Below, one piece after another: positions 34,212 to 43,861 of a stretch of 64,000 nt of DNA (the stretch's first letter is position 1; each line of letters starts with the position of its first letter). The notes under the pieces are model-generated. The model was not told the DNA's origin, did no database searches, and saw nothing but the letters and a program-made list of their open reading frames with translations. Made by a program: the position numbers and the translations under genes. The stretch is from a candidate division KSB1 bacterium (GTDB lineage Bacteria > Zhuqueibacterota > Zhuqueibacteria > Zhuqueibacterales > Zhuqueibacteraceae): the NCBI GenBank assembly GCA_034506175.1, contig JAPDQB010000001.1:124001-188000 (forward strand), read 5' to 3'.

Positions 34212-35330
34212 TCAAGCCCTAATCTCCTGATAATACCCTTCCCATTCCGGCATGATGTTGTCAATGGCAAATTGCCGGGCGCGCTGCCGGGCGGCGATGG
34301 CAAAACGCCGGTGTTTGGGGCCGTCGCGCAACAAGTCGATGGCCGCTTGCGCCATGGCATTGATTTCACCGACCGGGAAGAGGAATCCGGTTTCGCCAGG
34401 CACGACGACTTCCGGGATGCCGCCGGTCTGGGCGGCGATAACTGGCACGCCGCAATTCATTGCCTCCAGCGCTACCAAGCCGAAGCTCTCTTGTTCGCTG
34501 GGCAACAAAAAAAGATCGGCGCAGCGCAGAATTTGCTCGATATAATCGATTTCGCCGAGAAACAACACATCGTCGCGCAGCTTAAGCTCCTTCACGAGTT
34601 GCTGGATGAACAGGCGTTCGGGGCCTTCGCCGACGAGCAAAAGCTTGCAGGGCATCTGCTCGCGAGTTTTGGCGAAGATGCGCACCACGTCGCTGACGCG
34701 TTTCACCGGCCGGAAATTCGAGGCGTGCATCAAGACCTTCTCGCCGTGCGGCGCATATTGCTCGCGGCGGCAAACCCCGGGCGCAACCTCCTGCCCTTTG
34801 GCCGGATCGATAAAATTGTATATGACGCGAATATCGCGATGAATTTGAAATTCCTCAATCGTGCGCTGCTTGAGATAATTCGAAACCGCCGTGACGCCGT
34901 CGGATTGCTCGATGCTGAATTTGATCATGCTGAAAAAGGATTTGTCAGCACCGACCAACGTGATGTCGGTGCCGTGCAGGGTGGTAATCACTTTCAGCTT
35001 CTTCGAATGGAGAACGTGCTTGGCGAGATAGGCGCTGGTGGCGTGCGGCACCGCATAATGCGCGTGCAAAAGATCGAGGTTATATTCCTGCGCCACGTCG
35101 ACGATCTTCGTCGTCAGACTGAGATCGTACGGCGGATATTTAAAAAGCGGATAGGCGGCGACATCGACTTCGTGGAGAAAAATATTCGGATGGTACTCGC
35201 GCAAACGGAACGGCACGGCGTAGCTGATGAAATGAACTTCGTAACCGCGCCGCGCCAGCGCCAGGCCCAGTTCCGAAGCCACCACGCCCGAGCCGCCGTG
35301 GGTGGGATAACAGATCATGCCGATTTTCAT
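34212..35330 (-). CDS. bshA: N-acetyl-alpha-D-glucosaminyl L-malate synthase
   Basis: 372 residues from the ATG at 35330 (a TTG three codons upstream is possible). A GT4 glycosyltransferase joining UDP-GlcNAc to L-malate, the first step of bacillithiol synthesis. MKIGMICYPTHGGSGVVASE and LLHAHYAVPHATSAYLAK are typical BshA segments; the donor-binding end has PSEQESFGLVALEAMNCGVP. The next gene upstream is bshB1, and bshC lies 3 kb away, which makes the assignment firm against other GT4 enzymes. Confidence 0.93.
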   Translation of the reverse strand: MKIGMICYPTHGGSGVVASELGLALARRGYEVHFISYAVPFRLREYHPNIFLHEVDVAAYPLFKYPPYDLSLTTKIVDVAQEYNLDLLHAHYAVPHATSAYLAKHVLHSKKLKVITTLHGTDITLVGADKSFFSMIKFSIEQSDGVTAVSNYLKQRTIEEFQIHRDIRVIYNFIDPAKGQEVAPGVCRREQYAPHGEKVLMHASNFRPVKRVSDVVRIFAKTREQMPCKLLLVGEGPERLFIQQLVKELKLRDDVLFLGEIDYIEQILRCADLFLLPSEQESFGLVALEAMNCGVPVIAAQTGGIPEVVVPGETGFLFPVGEINAMAQAAIDLLRDGPKHRRFAIAARQRARQFAIDNIMPEWEGYYQEIRA

Positions 35331-35429
35331 GGGACGCAACCCAAGCTGAGATCCAAGGCAAACTATTTCGGGAGCAGCGGGTGCAGCACTTCAGCGAACG
35401 TTTCATATTCCTGCTGCGCGATGAAAATT

Positions 35430-36191
35430 TCAAGGAATCGCGTCGCGGCACCATTCCCCAAACGCCGCCACCGGATCGTCGATTCGCACCGGCTCACGCA
35501 CCACAAAAGCCTCGCCGTATTTCACGCCAATCATCGCCCCCCAATAGCGATTCCTGGTTTCGATGAATTCCAAAAACTCCGGCCGTGAGATGGGAGTTTC
35601 CTCGGCACCATATTGACTCATGTTGGGGCCGTGAAATTGTGACTCGTGGGCATACACGGCGCGCATCTTCTGCTCGAAGCTGCCGCTGATGTCAACGACG
35701 AAGTTCGGCGATATCTCGTAGCGTTCGGGATAATAAAGCACGCGGAATGGCCGCCACGGCTCTCCCAGCCTCGCTCTCTCCCCTGCAGCTGTCAAATTTT
35801 TCAGACCGGCGATCATCGCCGCCTCGCGCACGAGATTGGAGGTGTGAAGATGATCGGGATGGCGCGATTCCCAATGCACCGTCGCCACCACGCGCGGACG
35901 CAGCTCGCGAATCACCCGCACGAGCTTGAGCTTGTTTTCGTACGTTTCTTCAATGGCGCCATCGGGCATATCCAACTGGCGATGCGCCGCCACCTGCATC
36001 ATCGCCGCCGCCGCGGCGAATTCTTTTTGGCGAATTTCCGGCGTGCCGCGCGTGCCGGCCTCGCCGCGCGTGAGCGTGATCGCGGCGGTGCGATAACCTT
36101 GTTTCGCCAGTTTGATCAAGGTTCCGGCGCAGCACAACTCGATATCATCCGGATGCGCGCCGAACGCGAGAAAGTCGATGGAAATGGACAT
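35430..36191 (-). CDS. bshB1: N-acetyl-alpha-D-glucosaminyl L-malate deacetylase
   Basis: 253 residues from the ATG at 36191. A LmbE-type zinc deacetylase removing acetate from GlcNAc-malate. The zinc motif AHPDD is near residue 12, with LTRGEAGTRGTPEIRQKE after it and the second metal His in SRHPDHLHTS. The order bshB1-bshA on one strand suggests co-transcription, with a gap of about 100 bases. Confidence 0.93.
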   Translation of the reverse strand: MSISIDFLAFGAHPDDIELCCAGTLIKLAKQGYRTAAITLTRGEAGTRGTPEIRQKEFAAAAAMMQVAAHRQLDMPDGAIEETYENKLKLVRVIRELRPRVVATVHWESRHPDHLHTSNLVREAAMIAGLKNLTAAGERARLGEPWRPFRVLYYPERYEISPNFVVDISGSFEQKMRAVYAHESQFHGPNMSQYGAEETPISRPEFLEFIETRNRYWGAMIGVKYGEAFVVREPVRIDDPVAAFGEWCRDAIP

Positions 36192-36267
36192 CACAAGACC
36201 TGTTCAAATTTCTATTGCGTTTCGATGGTGTGATATGTCGATTAACAATATACGAAACAATTTAATT

Positions 36268-36620
36268 ATGGACCACACGCCCTACATCAAAAAATTGTGC
36301 GAACGAAAAGCGCAGGAAAAAATGTTGGCGGAAAACAAACGCCAACAAGCGCTAAACGCCGCGCAAGAAATCGCCAACGTCCTAAACGTGATTTCTTTGC
36401 GCGCCGGGTGATTCTCTTCGGCTCCACGCTTTCAGTGCAGAGCTTTCACTCGCGATCGGATATTGATATCGCGGTCGAGGGCATCCCTTCCCATAAATTC
36501 TTCAGCGCTCACGGCCGAACCCTCGACATTGCCAAACAGTTCAACATCGATCTGATCGATCTCAAAGCTTGTCGTCCTGCCCTCAGCGCCAAAATAGAAA
36601 CCGACGGGAGAGAATTATGA
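36268..36620 (+). pseudogene. MntA-type minimal nucleotidyltransferase (antitoxin), frameshifted
   Basis: The frame from ATG 36268 reads MDHTPYIKKLCERKAQEKML to IANVL and then runs into a stop. The neighbouring frame resumes KRDFFARRVILFGSTLSV and SRSDIDIAVEG, the MNT signature with GS and DID, and ends in TGA at 36618-36620. A single missing base near 36387 explains the break. MNT proteins are the AMPylating antitoxins of HepT toxins. A HepT remnant starts in the overlapping ATGA at 36617. Confidence 0.75.
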
Positions 36621-36834
36621 CGGTCAAGTATTTAATTCTCACCGGGGAAATTCATAACAAGAATTAAAAGAATTTCTCAGTTTTCGACAGACCATTCGCA
36701 ATATCCATATCCTTGATATGGCCGGTGAACCCGTCATGACGCTCGCCTCAACAGTTTCCAATTTTTTCCAAAAAATGCGGAGCGAACTCGAGACTTTTTG
36801 CACGTTTCTCAAAGAAGTGGGCAAAGGAAATTAA
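36617..36834 (+). pseudogene. HepT-like toxin remnant
   Basis: It begins MTVKYLILTGEIHNKN and stops; the adjacent frame continues ELKEFLSFRQTIRNIHILDM and KMRSELETFCTFLKEVG to TAA at 36832. FRQTIRNIH fits the HepT active motif R-x4-6-H, and the last helix fits the family C-terminus. At about 70 residues it is roughly half a normal member of this HepT subfamily, so an internal deletion plus frameshift has inactivated it. Confidence 0.65.
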
Positions 36835-36853
36835 GCTGCCTTTCGCGCCCGAG

Positions 36854-38269
36854 CTACTTCAACAGCTTCGCATTTCTCTTCGCAATAAAACCCTCTCTGC
36901 CATCCAGCAGCTTCACTTTGTACCACTCGCCACTGTCTTGAACCACTTCCAATTCGATTTCACCCGGCACCCGCAGCAAAGTCTGGCTGCTCGGATTCGG
37001 CTCGGCTTTGATCTCGACGCGGTTCGAGCTGGAGCCGGCCACCTGAATTTTGGGCGTGCTCGCGGCCTGCACTTGCCCGGGGGAAATTTCAAATTTATGC
37101 TCTTGAATGAAAATGCCGAGCGCATTCAATTTTTCCCAAAACGACACTTGCCTTGCCACGCGGTTCTGCGCTTTGGTGTATTTATCCTCGCGGCTTTTCA
37201 ATTTGGCGGCCAGCGCATATTTTTCCTGCGCGCGCTTGTAATCGCCGACGGCGTCGTAGAGCACGCCGAGATTGAACTGCGCGGCGTGATTATACGGATC
37301 CTGCTCGGCGACGGCGGCATATTGCAGATAAGCCCTGTCGATGTCATAACGTTCCAATGCTTCTTTGGCATCATCGTGAAAACGTTTGTAGGCGTCGTCT
37401 TCGAGCTTCGCCATGTCGAATTTTTGCAATTCAAAATGTGGCGCGAAATAATCCGTCAACTCCTCGGAAACCGTCCGCAAACACTCTTCGACCATCGCTT
37501 CCGGCGTTGGCAAATCGCCCCAATCGCCTTTGCATTTTTTCTTGTCGACTTTGTGATCACTTTGCTTGGAGCCGATCACCTGGCCGGTCTCGACTTTGAT
37601 GAGGCGAATGGTGGCGGAAACGTTGGCAATACGCTTGTTGCAATCGACCTGATATTTCTTTTTGTCTTTATCCTGGCGTTCCTCCTTGATCCAGCGATCT
37701 TCGGCGGAAACCGAAAGATTGCCAGTGATGATGGCGTCGACGCCCAGCAACTGGCCGACTTGCGCGGCTTGCGCCTCATTGACCACGCCGCTTTGGCCGA
37801 GCTGCAGCTCATTGAGCACCTGCTGCAAACGCCCGCGCTCGACGACGCCGAAAACATTCGTCCGCGCCCCGTTTTGAAAGCTTTTGCCCTCCTTGGATTT
37901 CAGGCCGAGGAAACCGCTGCCGACTTCTTCGATGCCACGTTTCTCTTGCAGCAAATGCGCAATCATCATGTCGGTCAGCTTCACGCCGCTGTCGCTAAAA
38001 CGCTGCTGGCCTTTGCCGGATTCCGCCGCTTTTTCGATCAACCCCAGCAAGCCTTTCTTCTCTTTGCCGGGTTCTTCATCGGCATGAAAACTCGTGGTGA
38101 GGCCAAAATCCGTGATCGCCACCTGCTTCACGCCTTCCAGCAATTGCTCCGGCGGCATGAGAATAAAACATTTGAGATTTTGGCTGCGGCTCATCGCCGG
38201 CGACAGGAATATCACGGCAACAAAAATCACCGCCGTCATGCGCGCAAAAACACCGCTCATGCTTTTCAT
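36854..38269 (-). CDS. CsgG-like protein with TPR and SH3-type domains
   Basis: 471 residues from the ATG at 38269 (GGAGG five bases upstream). Signal peptide (TAVIFVAVIFLSPAMSRSQ), then a CsgG-like domain: KQVAITDFGL, VKLTDMMIAHLLQEKRGIEE, NVFGVVERGRLQQVLNELQL, VGQLLGVDAIITGNL. TPR-like helices follow at about 310-375 (AAQFNLGVLYDAVGDYKRAQ), then a bacterial SH3 domain at the end (LLRVPGEIELEVVQDSGEWY). The SH3 suggests peptidoglycan contact. This is the second CsgG homologue of the window. Confidence 0.8.
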   Translation of the reverse strand: MKSMSGVFARMTAVIFVAVIFLSPAMSRSQNLKCFILMPPEQLLEGVKQVAITDFGLTTSFHADEEPGKEKKGLLGLIEKAAESGKGQQRFSDSGVKLTDMMIAHLLQEKRGIEEVGSGFLGLKSKEGKSFQNGARTNVFGVVERGRLQQVLNELQLGQSGVVNEAQAAQVGQLLGVDAIITGNLSVSAEDRWIKEERQDKDKKKYQVDCNKRIANVSATIRLIKVETGQVIGSKQSDHKVDKKKCKGDWGDLPTPEAMVEECLRTVSEELTDYFAPHFELQKFDMAKLEDDAYKRFHDDAKEALERYDIDRAYLQYAAVAEQDPYNHAAQFNLGVLYDAVGDYKRAQEKYALAAKLKSREDKYTKAQNRVARQVSFWEKLNALGIFIQEHKFEISPGQVQAASTPKIQVAGSSSNRVEIKAEPNPSSQTLLRVPGEIELEVVQDSGEWYKVKLLDGREGFIAKRNAKLLK

Positions 38270-38517
38270 GCCTTCCTCCGATGCTTGCATATTTAGTCTG
38301 CCTCTTGATTGTGAATTGTTGTACCAACACCAAAGAACCATCACTGACCTTGCAGCAGCGACACGGCTGCGAAAATTTCATTGACCACTGCGACACGAAG
38401 ACGCCAAAATAAAACTCCTTACCTTTGTGTCTTTGTGCCTTCGTGGTTGAGTTTGGTTAAAGCCAATGTCGTGCTACATAAAAATAATGCGTTTTCGCAT
38501 ATTCTGCAACTGCTTCA

Positions 38518-40146
38518 TTATAACTCCACCACTTGATGTTGAAAACTGGTCAAATCAATTTGCTCATACAACTTCTGCATCAGCCCGCGGCCGTATTTGC
38601 ACAAGAACGATAAAAAGCTCAGCTCGCGCTCCTGCAAATGGCGATTGGGATAAAGTGCGTTCACGGCTTTGGTGATCTGCTGGGCGAGCGTTTCGTCTTG
38701 CCGTTTCGCCGCTTGCAACAGCTTTTTTTCGATGCTCTCGAGCTGGTGAAAAATTTTTCCCTGCTCTTTTTCAATGAAACCGCCGAGCGTCGCATCGAGT
38801 GCCGTGGCGCGGGTTTTCAACTCGGCCAGTTGCCGGCTCAGCACATCACGCGCCGCCGCCACCGGCGCAAACAAATTGACGTCGGCCTCGCGCTTGACGG
38901 CCCGGCTGATCAGCTCTTCCGCCGCACCGCCCTCTGCCGTCCAAAAATCGGTGATCTGCAAATCATATTTTTCCAGCACGCGCGCAATTTTCTTTTCCAG
39001 CAGCGTCATGCTGTAGCGCGGAAAGATCGCCGGCATCGGCACGGCAAAGGCTTCGTAGACCCCGCGCAGTTGCGCAAAATAAGCGATTTCAGCCGGCCCG
39101 GCGATGTACGCCACCGTCGGCAAAAGAAAATCCTGCATCACTGGCCGCAGCATGACGTTGGGCGAAAAATTTTCCGGATGTCGCTGCACGTGCCGCAGCA
39201 GATCGCCGTGGGAAAATTGGAAGGCGCCGTCGGTGGTGAAAAACGCGCCGAGACGCTGTTCCAGCGTATGGCGCTGGGTTCTCACGTAAAAGAGATTCAA
39301 ACGATCCGGCCGCAACGAAACTTGCGGCGAGTAGTCCCGGGCGGCGAGGCGGTCGATGGTTTGCAAGGCCGCCATCGTGGAGGGACTTTGAATTTGAATT
39401 TCCCGCTCGAACAACGGCGCGGCGAGGCGCTTGATTGCAGCGTCCGCCGGGTTCATCACCACCAGGCCGTGGTGGCCGAGCAGATGCATCAGCCAGCGCG
39501 CAAAGGCCTCGGGCAGCGTCGCGCCGGGGTGATACGCTTCTTGCAGCGCGTGCAGCAATTCGGTTTTAAATTCAGTATCGGGAATCACGGCGGCGAGCGC
39601 TTGATGGCAGCTCGCAATGTTATCGGTCAAATGAATCTGCGAAACCGGCCGGCGCGCCTCGGTGTCAAACACGCAAGAAAAAAGCTCCAGTTCATTCTCG
39701 CGGTTCATTACCTTGAGCTGATTCACTTCGTTGAGGTCGTCATCATCAGCGGCCAGCCAGAAAATCGGCGTCACCTCGCGGCCGAGCCGGGCGCTCAAGC
39801 TCTCGGCCAGTTTCAAGCAGGTGAGCGCTTTATATAGCGTATACAGGGGCCCGCCGAAAATACCGACTTGCTGGCCGGTGACTACTGCGAGGCTGCCGCT
39901 TTTTTCCAGCGCCGCAATGTGTCGCGTGGTCGCTTCGCCCGCACCCCACCGGCGGTTTTGGTGGTCGAGTATTTTGGCCATCTCGGGCCGGGGATAATCG
40001 CGCTGGGCCACGAGATCGCATTGCGCCAGCAGCGCCGCGCGGCTGCGATAATCCACCGCAAAAAACTCGGCGAGCCGGTCAAAATTTTCAAGATAATCCA
40101 AAAACAAGCGGCCGGCGCCGGGGACATGGGAAAACGGAATTTTCAC
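38518..40146 (-). CDS. bshC: Bacillithiol biosynthesis cysteine-adding enzyme
   Basis: 542 residues from the GTG at 40146. The frame is open to a TTG at 40212, but BshC proteins are about 540 aa long, which fits the GTG. It adds cysteine to GlcN-malate, the last bacillithiol step. Nucleotidyl-transferase-like core: AVVTGQQVGIFGGPLYTLYK, FWLAADDDDLNEVNQLKV, LRPVMQDFLLPTVAYIAGPA, and a long coiled coil near the C-terminus (DVLSRQLAELKTRATALD). It completes the set with bshA and bshB1. Confidence 0.93.
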   Translation of the reverse strand: MKIPFSHVPGAGRLFLDYLENFDRLAEFFAVDYRSRAALLAQCDLVAQRDYPRPEMAKILDHQNRRWGAGEATTRHIAALEKSGSLAVVTGQQVGIFGGPLYTLYKALTCLKLAESLSARLGREVTPIFWLAADDDDLNEVNQLKVMNRENELELFSCVFDTEARRPVSQIHLTDNIASCHQALAAVIPDTEFKTELLHALQEAYHPGATLPEAFARWLMHLLGHHGLVVMNPADAAIKRLAAPLFEREIQIQSPSTMAALQTIDRLAARDYSPQVSLRPDRLNLFYVRTQRHTLEQRLGAFFTTDGAFQFSHGDLLRHVQRHPENFSPNVMLRPVMQDFLLPTVAYIAGPAEIAYFAQLRGVYEAFAVPMPAIFPRYSMTLLEKKIARVLEKYDLQITDFWTAEGGAAEELISRAVKREADVNLFAPVAAARDVLSRQLAELKTRATALDATLGGFIEKEQGKIFHQLESIEKKLLQAAKRQDETLAQQITKAVNALYPNRHLQERELSFLSFLCKYGRGLMQKLYEQIDLTSFQHQVVEL

Positions 40147-40704
40147 AGGCCTGTGTTCGCTCCTAAGCTGGTGACGAGTACAACAATTTAAAAATTTTTC
40201 TGCAGGAGTCAAATGGATTTTCTGAAGAAGATGAACAAACCAAGTTTCGTCATTCCTCAGTTATCAGGAGGACTCCTCTTCATGTCTGGCGTGAGATATC
40301 GTTTTTATTTTCGCGCCAGTGCCTTCGACTTAAAACAATTCCCTTTTCTACAATGCCATGACCGGAAGATGTCTGGCAGAAAGATATTGGGGGTTCTTAC
40401 CGAGTGACCATGAGTATTTTTTTTTGATGGAAACCAGTGCACATATTTTTGCCCTTCATTTTTATATCATCGCTTTTGAATTGTTTTGCCTACAATTGGA
40501 TTGTCTTTCAGAAAAGTGAGTCGCGTTGGGCGGGGCTGACTCCCCCCAGCGAAAACTGAGTGAGGCATGGCCAGTCGTCGGAGAATGCGCTTGCATTTGA
40601 AAAGGGCATTTTTTATTTTAGTAAGCACGAGAAAAAAGCCTTTTTGATTCGAGGAACAGAAGTTTTCCTCTTCATACCATCAATAGGTTGATAGGTTGAC
40701 GCCC
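40147..40704. other. Gene-free interval
   Basis: About 560 bases between the divergent bshC and PfkB genes. Short open frames here have no protein-like pattern. Only small dyads such as GAGGACTCCTC near 40272 are visible. It must contain promoters for both flanking genes, but none stands out clearly. Confidence 0.4.
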
Positions 40705-41721
40705 ATGCCCCACCGCGAAGGTTTTGCCTGTGCCGGCAATTGGATCATCGACCACGTGCGGTTGATCGATCATTATCCGAACGAAGAAGGCCTGGCCTAT
40801 ATTCGCGAAGAGTCCAAAAGCACCGGTGGCGGCGCGTACAATGTGACGTTCGATTTGCGCGCGATTGACCCCGAGCTGCCGCTTTACGCCATCGGCGTGG
40901 TCGGCGAGGATGAAGACGGACACTTCATTCTCGATACCTGCCACCAACGCGACATCGATACATTTCAGCTTGTCGCCAGCGAGGAAGCGCCGACGGCGCA
41001 TACCGAGGTGATGTTCTCGCGGGCGAGCAACCGCCGGACGTTTTTTTATCATGCCGGCGCGAACAATCTGCTCGATGTGGCGCATTTCGATTTTGACCAC
41101 TGCCTGGCCAAGTGGCTGCATCTGGGCTATCTGCTGCTGTTGGAAAAGCTCGATCAACCCGACGCGGAATTTGGCACCAAAGCCGGACGCGTCTTGCAGC
41201 TCGCCAAAACTGCCGGACTCATCACCTCGACCGACGTGGTCACCGCCAAGCCCGAGGCCTTCCCGGGTGTTGTTCTCCCCACTTTGCCTTATATCGATTA
41301 TCTCGTGATCAACGAAATCGAAGCGGAATATATCACTGGAATAAAAACCCGGCAGCAAAACACTTTGTTAAAAGAAGGGATCACCGCCGCTGCCGGCAAG
41401 CTTCTGAAAGAAGGCGTCAATGTCGGCGTGGTAATTCACTTTCCCGAGGGCGGCTTTGGGATGCTCAAAAACGGCGAAAGCTGCTGGCAAGGCGCGCTGG
41501 AGTTGCCGGCGGAGAAAATCCGCAATACCAGCGGCGCCGGCGATGCGTTTTGTGCCGGTTTTATTTACGGCTGTTATCATGAGTGGCCGCTGCCAACCTG
41601 TTTGCAAATGGCCGTCTGCTGCGCCGCGGGAAATCTCGGCGTGGCGGCTTCCAGCGGCGGGATGCTGGTTAAAGAAGCCAATCTGGATTTGCTGAAAAAT
41701 GTTGGCGTTTTTAGACTGTAA
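40705..41721 (+). CDS. PfkB family carbohydrate kinase
   Basis: 338 residues from the ATG at 40705 (a TTG at 40696 is possible). A ribokinase-fold sugar or nucleoside kinase. N-terminal FACAGNWIIDHVRLID and GGGAYNVTFDL bind substrate; the ATP/anion-hole signature is NTSGAGDAFCAGFIYG with the catalytic Asp. LVINEIEAEYITG is the usual NExE segment. The substrate cannot be told from sequence. Confidence 0.88.
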   Translation: MPHREGFACAGNWIIDHVRLIDHYPNEEGLAYIREESKSTGGGAYNVTFDLRAIDPELPLYAIGVVGEDEDGHFILDTCHQRDIDTFQLVASEEAPTAHTEVMFSRASNRRTFFYHAGANNLLDVAHFDFDHCLAKWLHLGYLLLLEKLDQPDAEFGTKAGRVLQLAKTAGLITSTDVVTAKPEAFPGVVLPTLPYIDYLVINEIEAEYITGIKTRQQNTLLKEGITAAAGKLLKEGVNVGVVIHFPEGGFGMLKNGESCWQGALELPAEKIRNTSGAGDAFCAGFIYGCYHEWPLPTCLQMAVCCAAGNLGVAASSGGMLVKEANLDLLKNVGVFRL

Positions 41722-41764
41722 TTTGCCGCTTGCATATAGTAGCGCACTGAAGTATATTGCAGGT

Positions 41765-42346
41765 ATGAAAAAAAGACGATTTTGGTTGAAAAAAATTGAA
41801 CAAACTTGGCAACGGCGCTCGGTGTTGTGGCTTTCCGGCGTCCGAAGAGTAGGCAAAACCTGCTTGTGTCAAAGCCTGCCGGACATTGAATATTTCGACT
41901 GCGAACTGCCCAGCGCGCGAAGATCAATGGAGGATCCGCAGAGTTTCCTGAAAAGTCTATGCCTTCGATACCGGATTCGTTTGCTATTACCACGGCTGGC
42001 ATAATTTGCGCCGTCAAGACTTGGGGCGCTGTGGGAACATTTTGTCTTGAATGAGCTCTATGCCAATTTGCAGACACATACGATTCATTACTGCCGGGAC
42101 AAGCGCGGTCATGAAGTCGACTTTGTGTTAACACAAAGAGGGCGCGCACCGGCGCTGATCGAGTGCAAATGGTCGGTTGATGATGAGTTTGACCCAGCCA
42201 ACCTTCAGGCCTTTAGGAGACAATATCCCAAGTCCGCTTTCTTTGTTGTCGCCAACCATCTTGATCGCCCTTTCACGCGTCGATACGGCGATATTTCGGT
42301 AAAATTTGTTAACTTATCGGTATTAATTGAAAATGTTCTGAGTTGA
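41765..42346 (+). pseudogene. Truncated AAA_14/DUF4143 ATPase
   Basis: An N-terminal piece MKKRRFWLKKIEQTWQRRSV with P-loop SGVRRVGKTCL is followed by an abrupt jump. The next frame reads YAFDTGFVCYYHGWHNLR and a third frame ALWEHFVLNELYANLQTH through HEVDFVLTQ to the stop at 42346. These are the start and the end of the common ATP-binding/DUF4143 protein, so around 200 middle residues are gone and at least two frame changes exist. Confidence 0.8.
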
Positions 42347-42569
42347 CAAACAAATCCGGCTCTATTGCCCCATCAACAGCTATGCTCATCAAAGAGTAGG
42401 CGGTGCTTCCGCGCGAACGCCAACTGGCTGTATACTTATAAAGTTGCACTGGCTGTGGTGTTTTTGGGTGGGCTGTGCCTGTATGGCTGTGCCGAGAAGG
42501 CTTGCTCATAGGGCTGTGCCCGAAACTAACAAGAATTGGTCAATTTTCGACTACTTCTGGAAAAATCTC

Positions 42570-42598
42570 TTGACAAAGATTAATGGATGTTGTAACTT
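42570..42598 (+). promoter_or_regulatory. Possible promoter of the signalling cluster
   Basis: A consensus TTGACA (42570-42575), a 17-base spacer and a weak TAACTT (42593-42598), about 120 bases before the GGDEF gene. The rest of the 42347-42720 gap has no gene; GGCTGTG recurs several times between 42450 and 42530. Confidence 0.4.
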
Positions 42599-42720
42599 TG
42601 ATGTTGATGTGGACGATTTTCGGCCATTGCGAAAAAAAGCCGCGACACCAACCAAGGCTGCCGCGTCATATTTTGCACCCAGATTGACATTGAAGCACTG
42701 CAGCACGAACTGGTTCGATT

Positions 42721-43848
42721 ATGGGAATAGAATCGTCTCTTAAACCGGCTTTCAAAGATGTCCCGCTTTCGAGGGATGAATTGCTCCGCAAGAACAAAAT
42801 TTTGGTCGTTGATGATGTGGCGGTCAATGTGCAATTGTTGACGACGTATTTGACCTCCGTGGGTTACGACGTGTTGACGGCACGTGACGGCGAAGAGGCG
42901 CTGGAAAGAGTGGCGGCGACGCAGCCGGATTTGATCCTGCTGGATGTGATGATGCCCAAGCTCAACGGCTTTCAAGTTTGCGAGCGGCTCAAGTCCGATC
43001 CGGCGACCAAAGTCATTCCGGTGATCATGGTCACGGCGTTGAATGAAATCGAAGACAAGATCAAAGCCACCGAATCCGGCGCCGATGATTTTGTCAGCAA
43101 GCCGTTCAACAAGCTGGAGTTGCTGACGCGCGTCAGATCGCTGCTGCGCATCAAACAACTGCACGACGATCTGCGCGCCAAAGTGCGGGAATTGGAGCAG
43201 GCACGCGAGCGCTTGCGGCAGCTGGCGATCACCGACGGCTTGACCGGCCTCTACAACCACCGCTATCTCAAAGAGCATCTCGAACAGGAATTGCTGCGCG
43301 CACAGCGGCACCAATTGCACGTCGCGGTGGTGATGTTGGATATCGATCATTTCAAGAAGTTCAACGATACCTACGGGCATCCGGCCGGCGACACGATTCT
43401 GCGCACGATTGCGCGATTGCTGAAAGAGAACATCCGCAAGATCGATCTGGCGGCGCGTTATGGCGGCGAAGAATTTTGCCTGGTGCTGGTGGAGACCAAC
43501 AAAATCGCGGCCGCCGTTGCCGCCGAAAAAGTGCGCCGCATCGTCGAGAAGCATTATTTCAATCATTTCGCCGTCGAAACGCCAAACGTGGCGGCAATGA
43601 CGGATTGGACGCCAACCCCGCCAGCGGAGGAAGCGGCGTCGGATTTGGTTGTGATGGCTGCCGGCGAATGGCCCGACGGCCATACGAACACGAACCACAA
43701 TGAAATTTCGAAGCACCACATCACCATCAGCATGGGCGTCGCCACCTTCCCGGATGATGCGGTGGAACTGAGCCAGCTTATCGAAATTGCCGATCAACGT
43801 TTGTACCGCGCCAAAAAACAGGGACGTAATCAGGTCGTCACCGATTGA
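42721..43848 (+). CDS. Response regulator diguanylate cyclase (REC-GGDEF)
   Basis: 375 residues. The receiver domain has D75 in LILLDVMMP; the GGDEF domain has active GGEEF at 248-252 and an I-site RKID (R239-D242) five residues upstream, so product inhibition by c-di-GMP is expected. An acidic, Thr/Asn-rich insertion of about 40 residues (about 289-331) interrupts the GGDEF C-terminal part before ITISMGVATF. It is the first gene of a same-strand signalling block. The Shine-Dalgarno sequence is weak. Confidence 0.93.
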   Translation: MGIESSLKPAFKDVPLSRDELLRKNKILVVDDVAVNVQLLTTYLTSVGYDVLTARDGEEALERVAATQPDLILLDVMMPKLNGFQVCERLKSDPATKVIPVIMVTALNEIEDKIKATESGADDFVSKPFNKLELLTRVRSLLRIKQLHDDLRAKVRELEQARERLRQLAITDGLTGLYNHRYLKEHLEQELLRAQRHQLHVAVVMLDIDHFKKFNDTYGHPAGDTILRTIARLLKENIRKIDLAARYGGEEFCLVLVETNKIAAAVAAEKVRRIVEKHYFNHFAVETPNVAAMTDWTPTPPAEEAASDLVVMAAGEWPDGHTNTNHNEISKHHITISMGVATFPDDAVELSQLIEIADQRLYRAKKQGRNQVVTD

Positions 43849-43861
43849 GGCAAAATTGTAT

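Noticed and set aside
40213..40407. Short frame downstream of the bshC start region
   Set aside because: Composition unlike neighbours, no recognisable motif, no promoter; likely chance.
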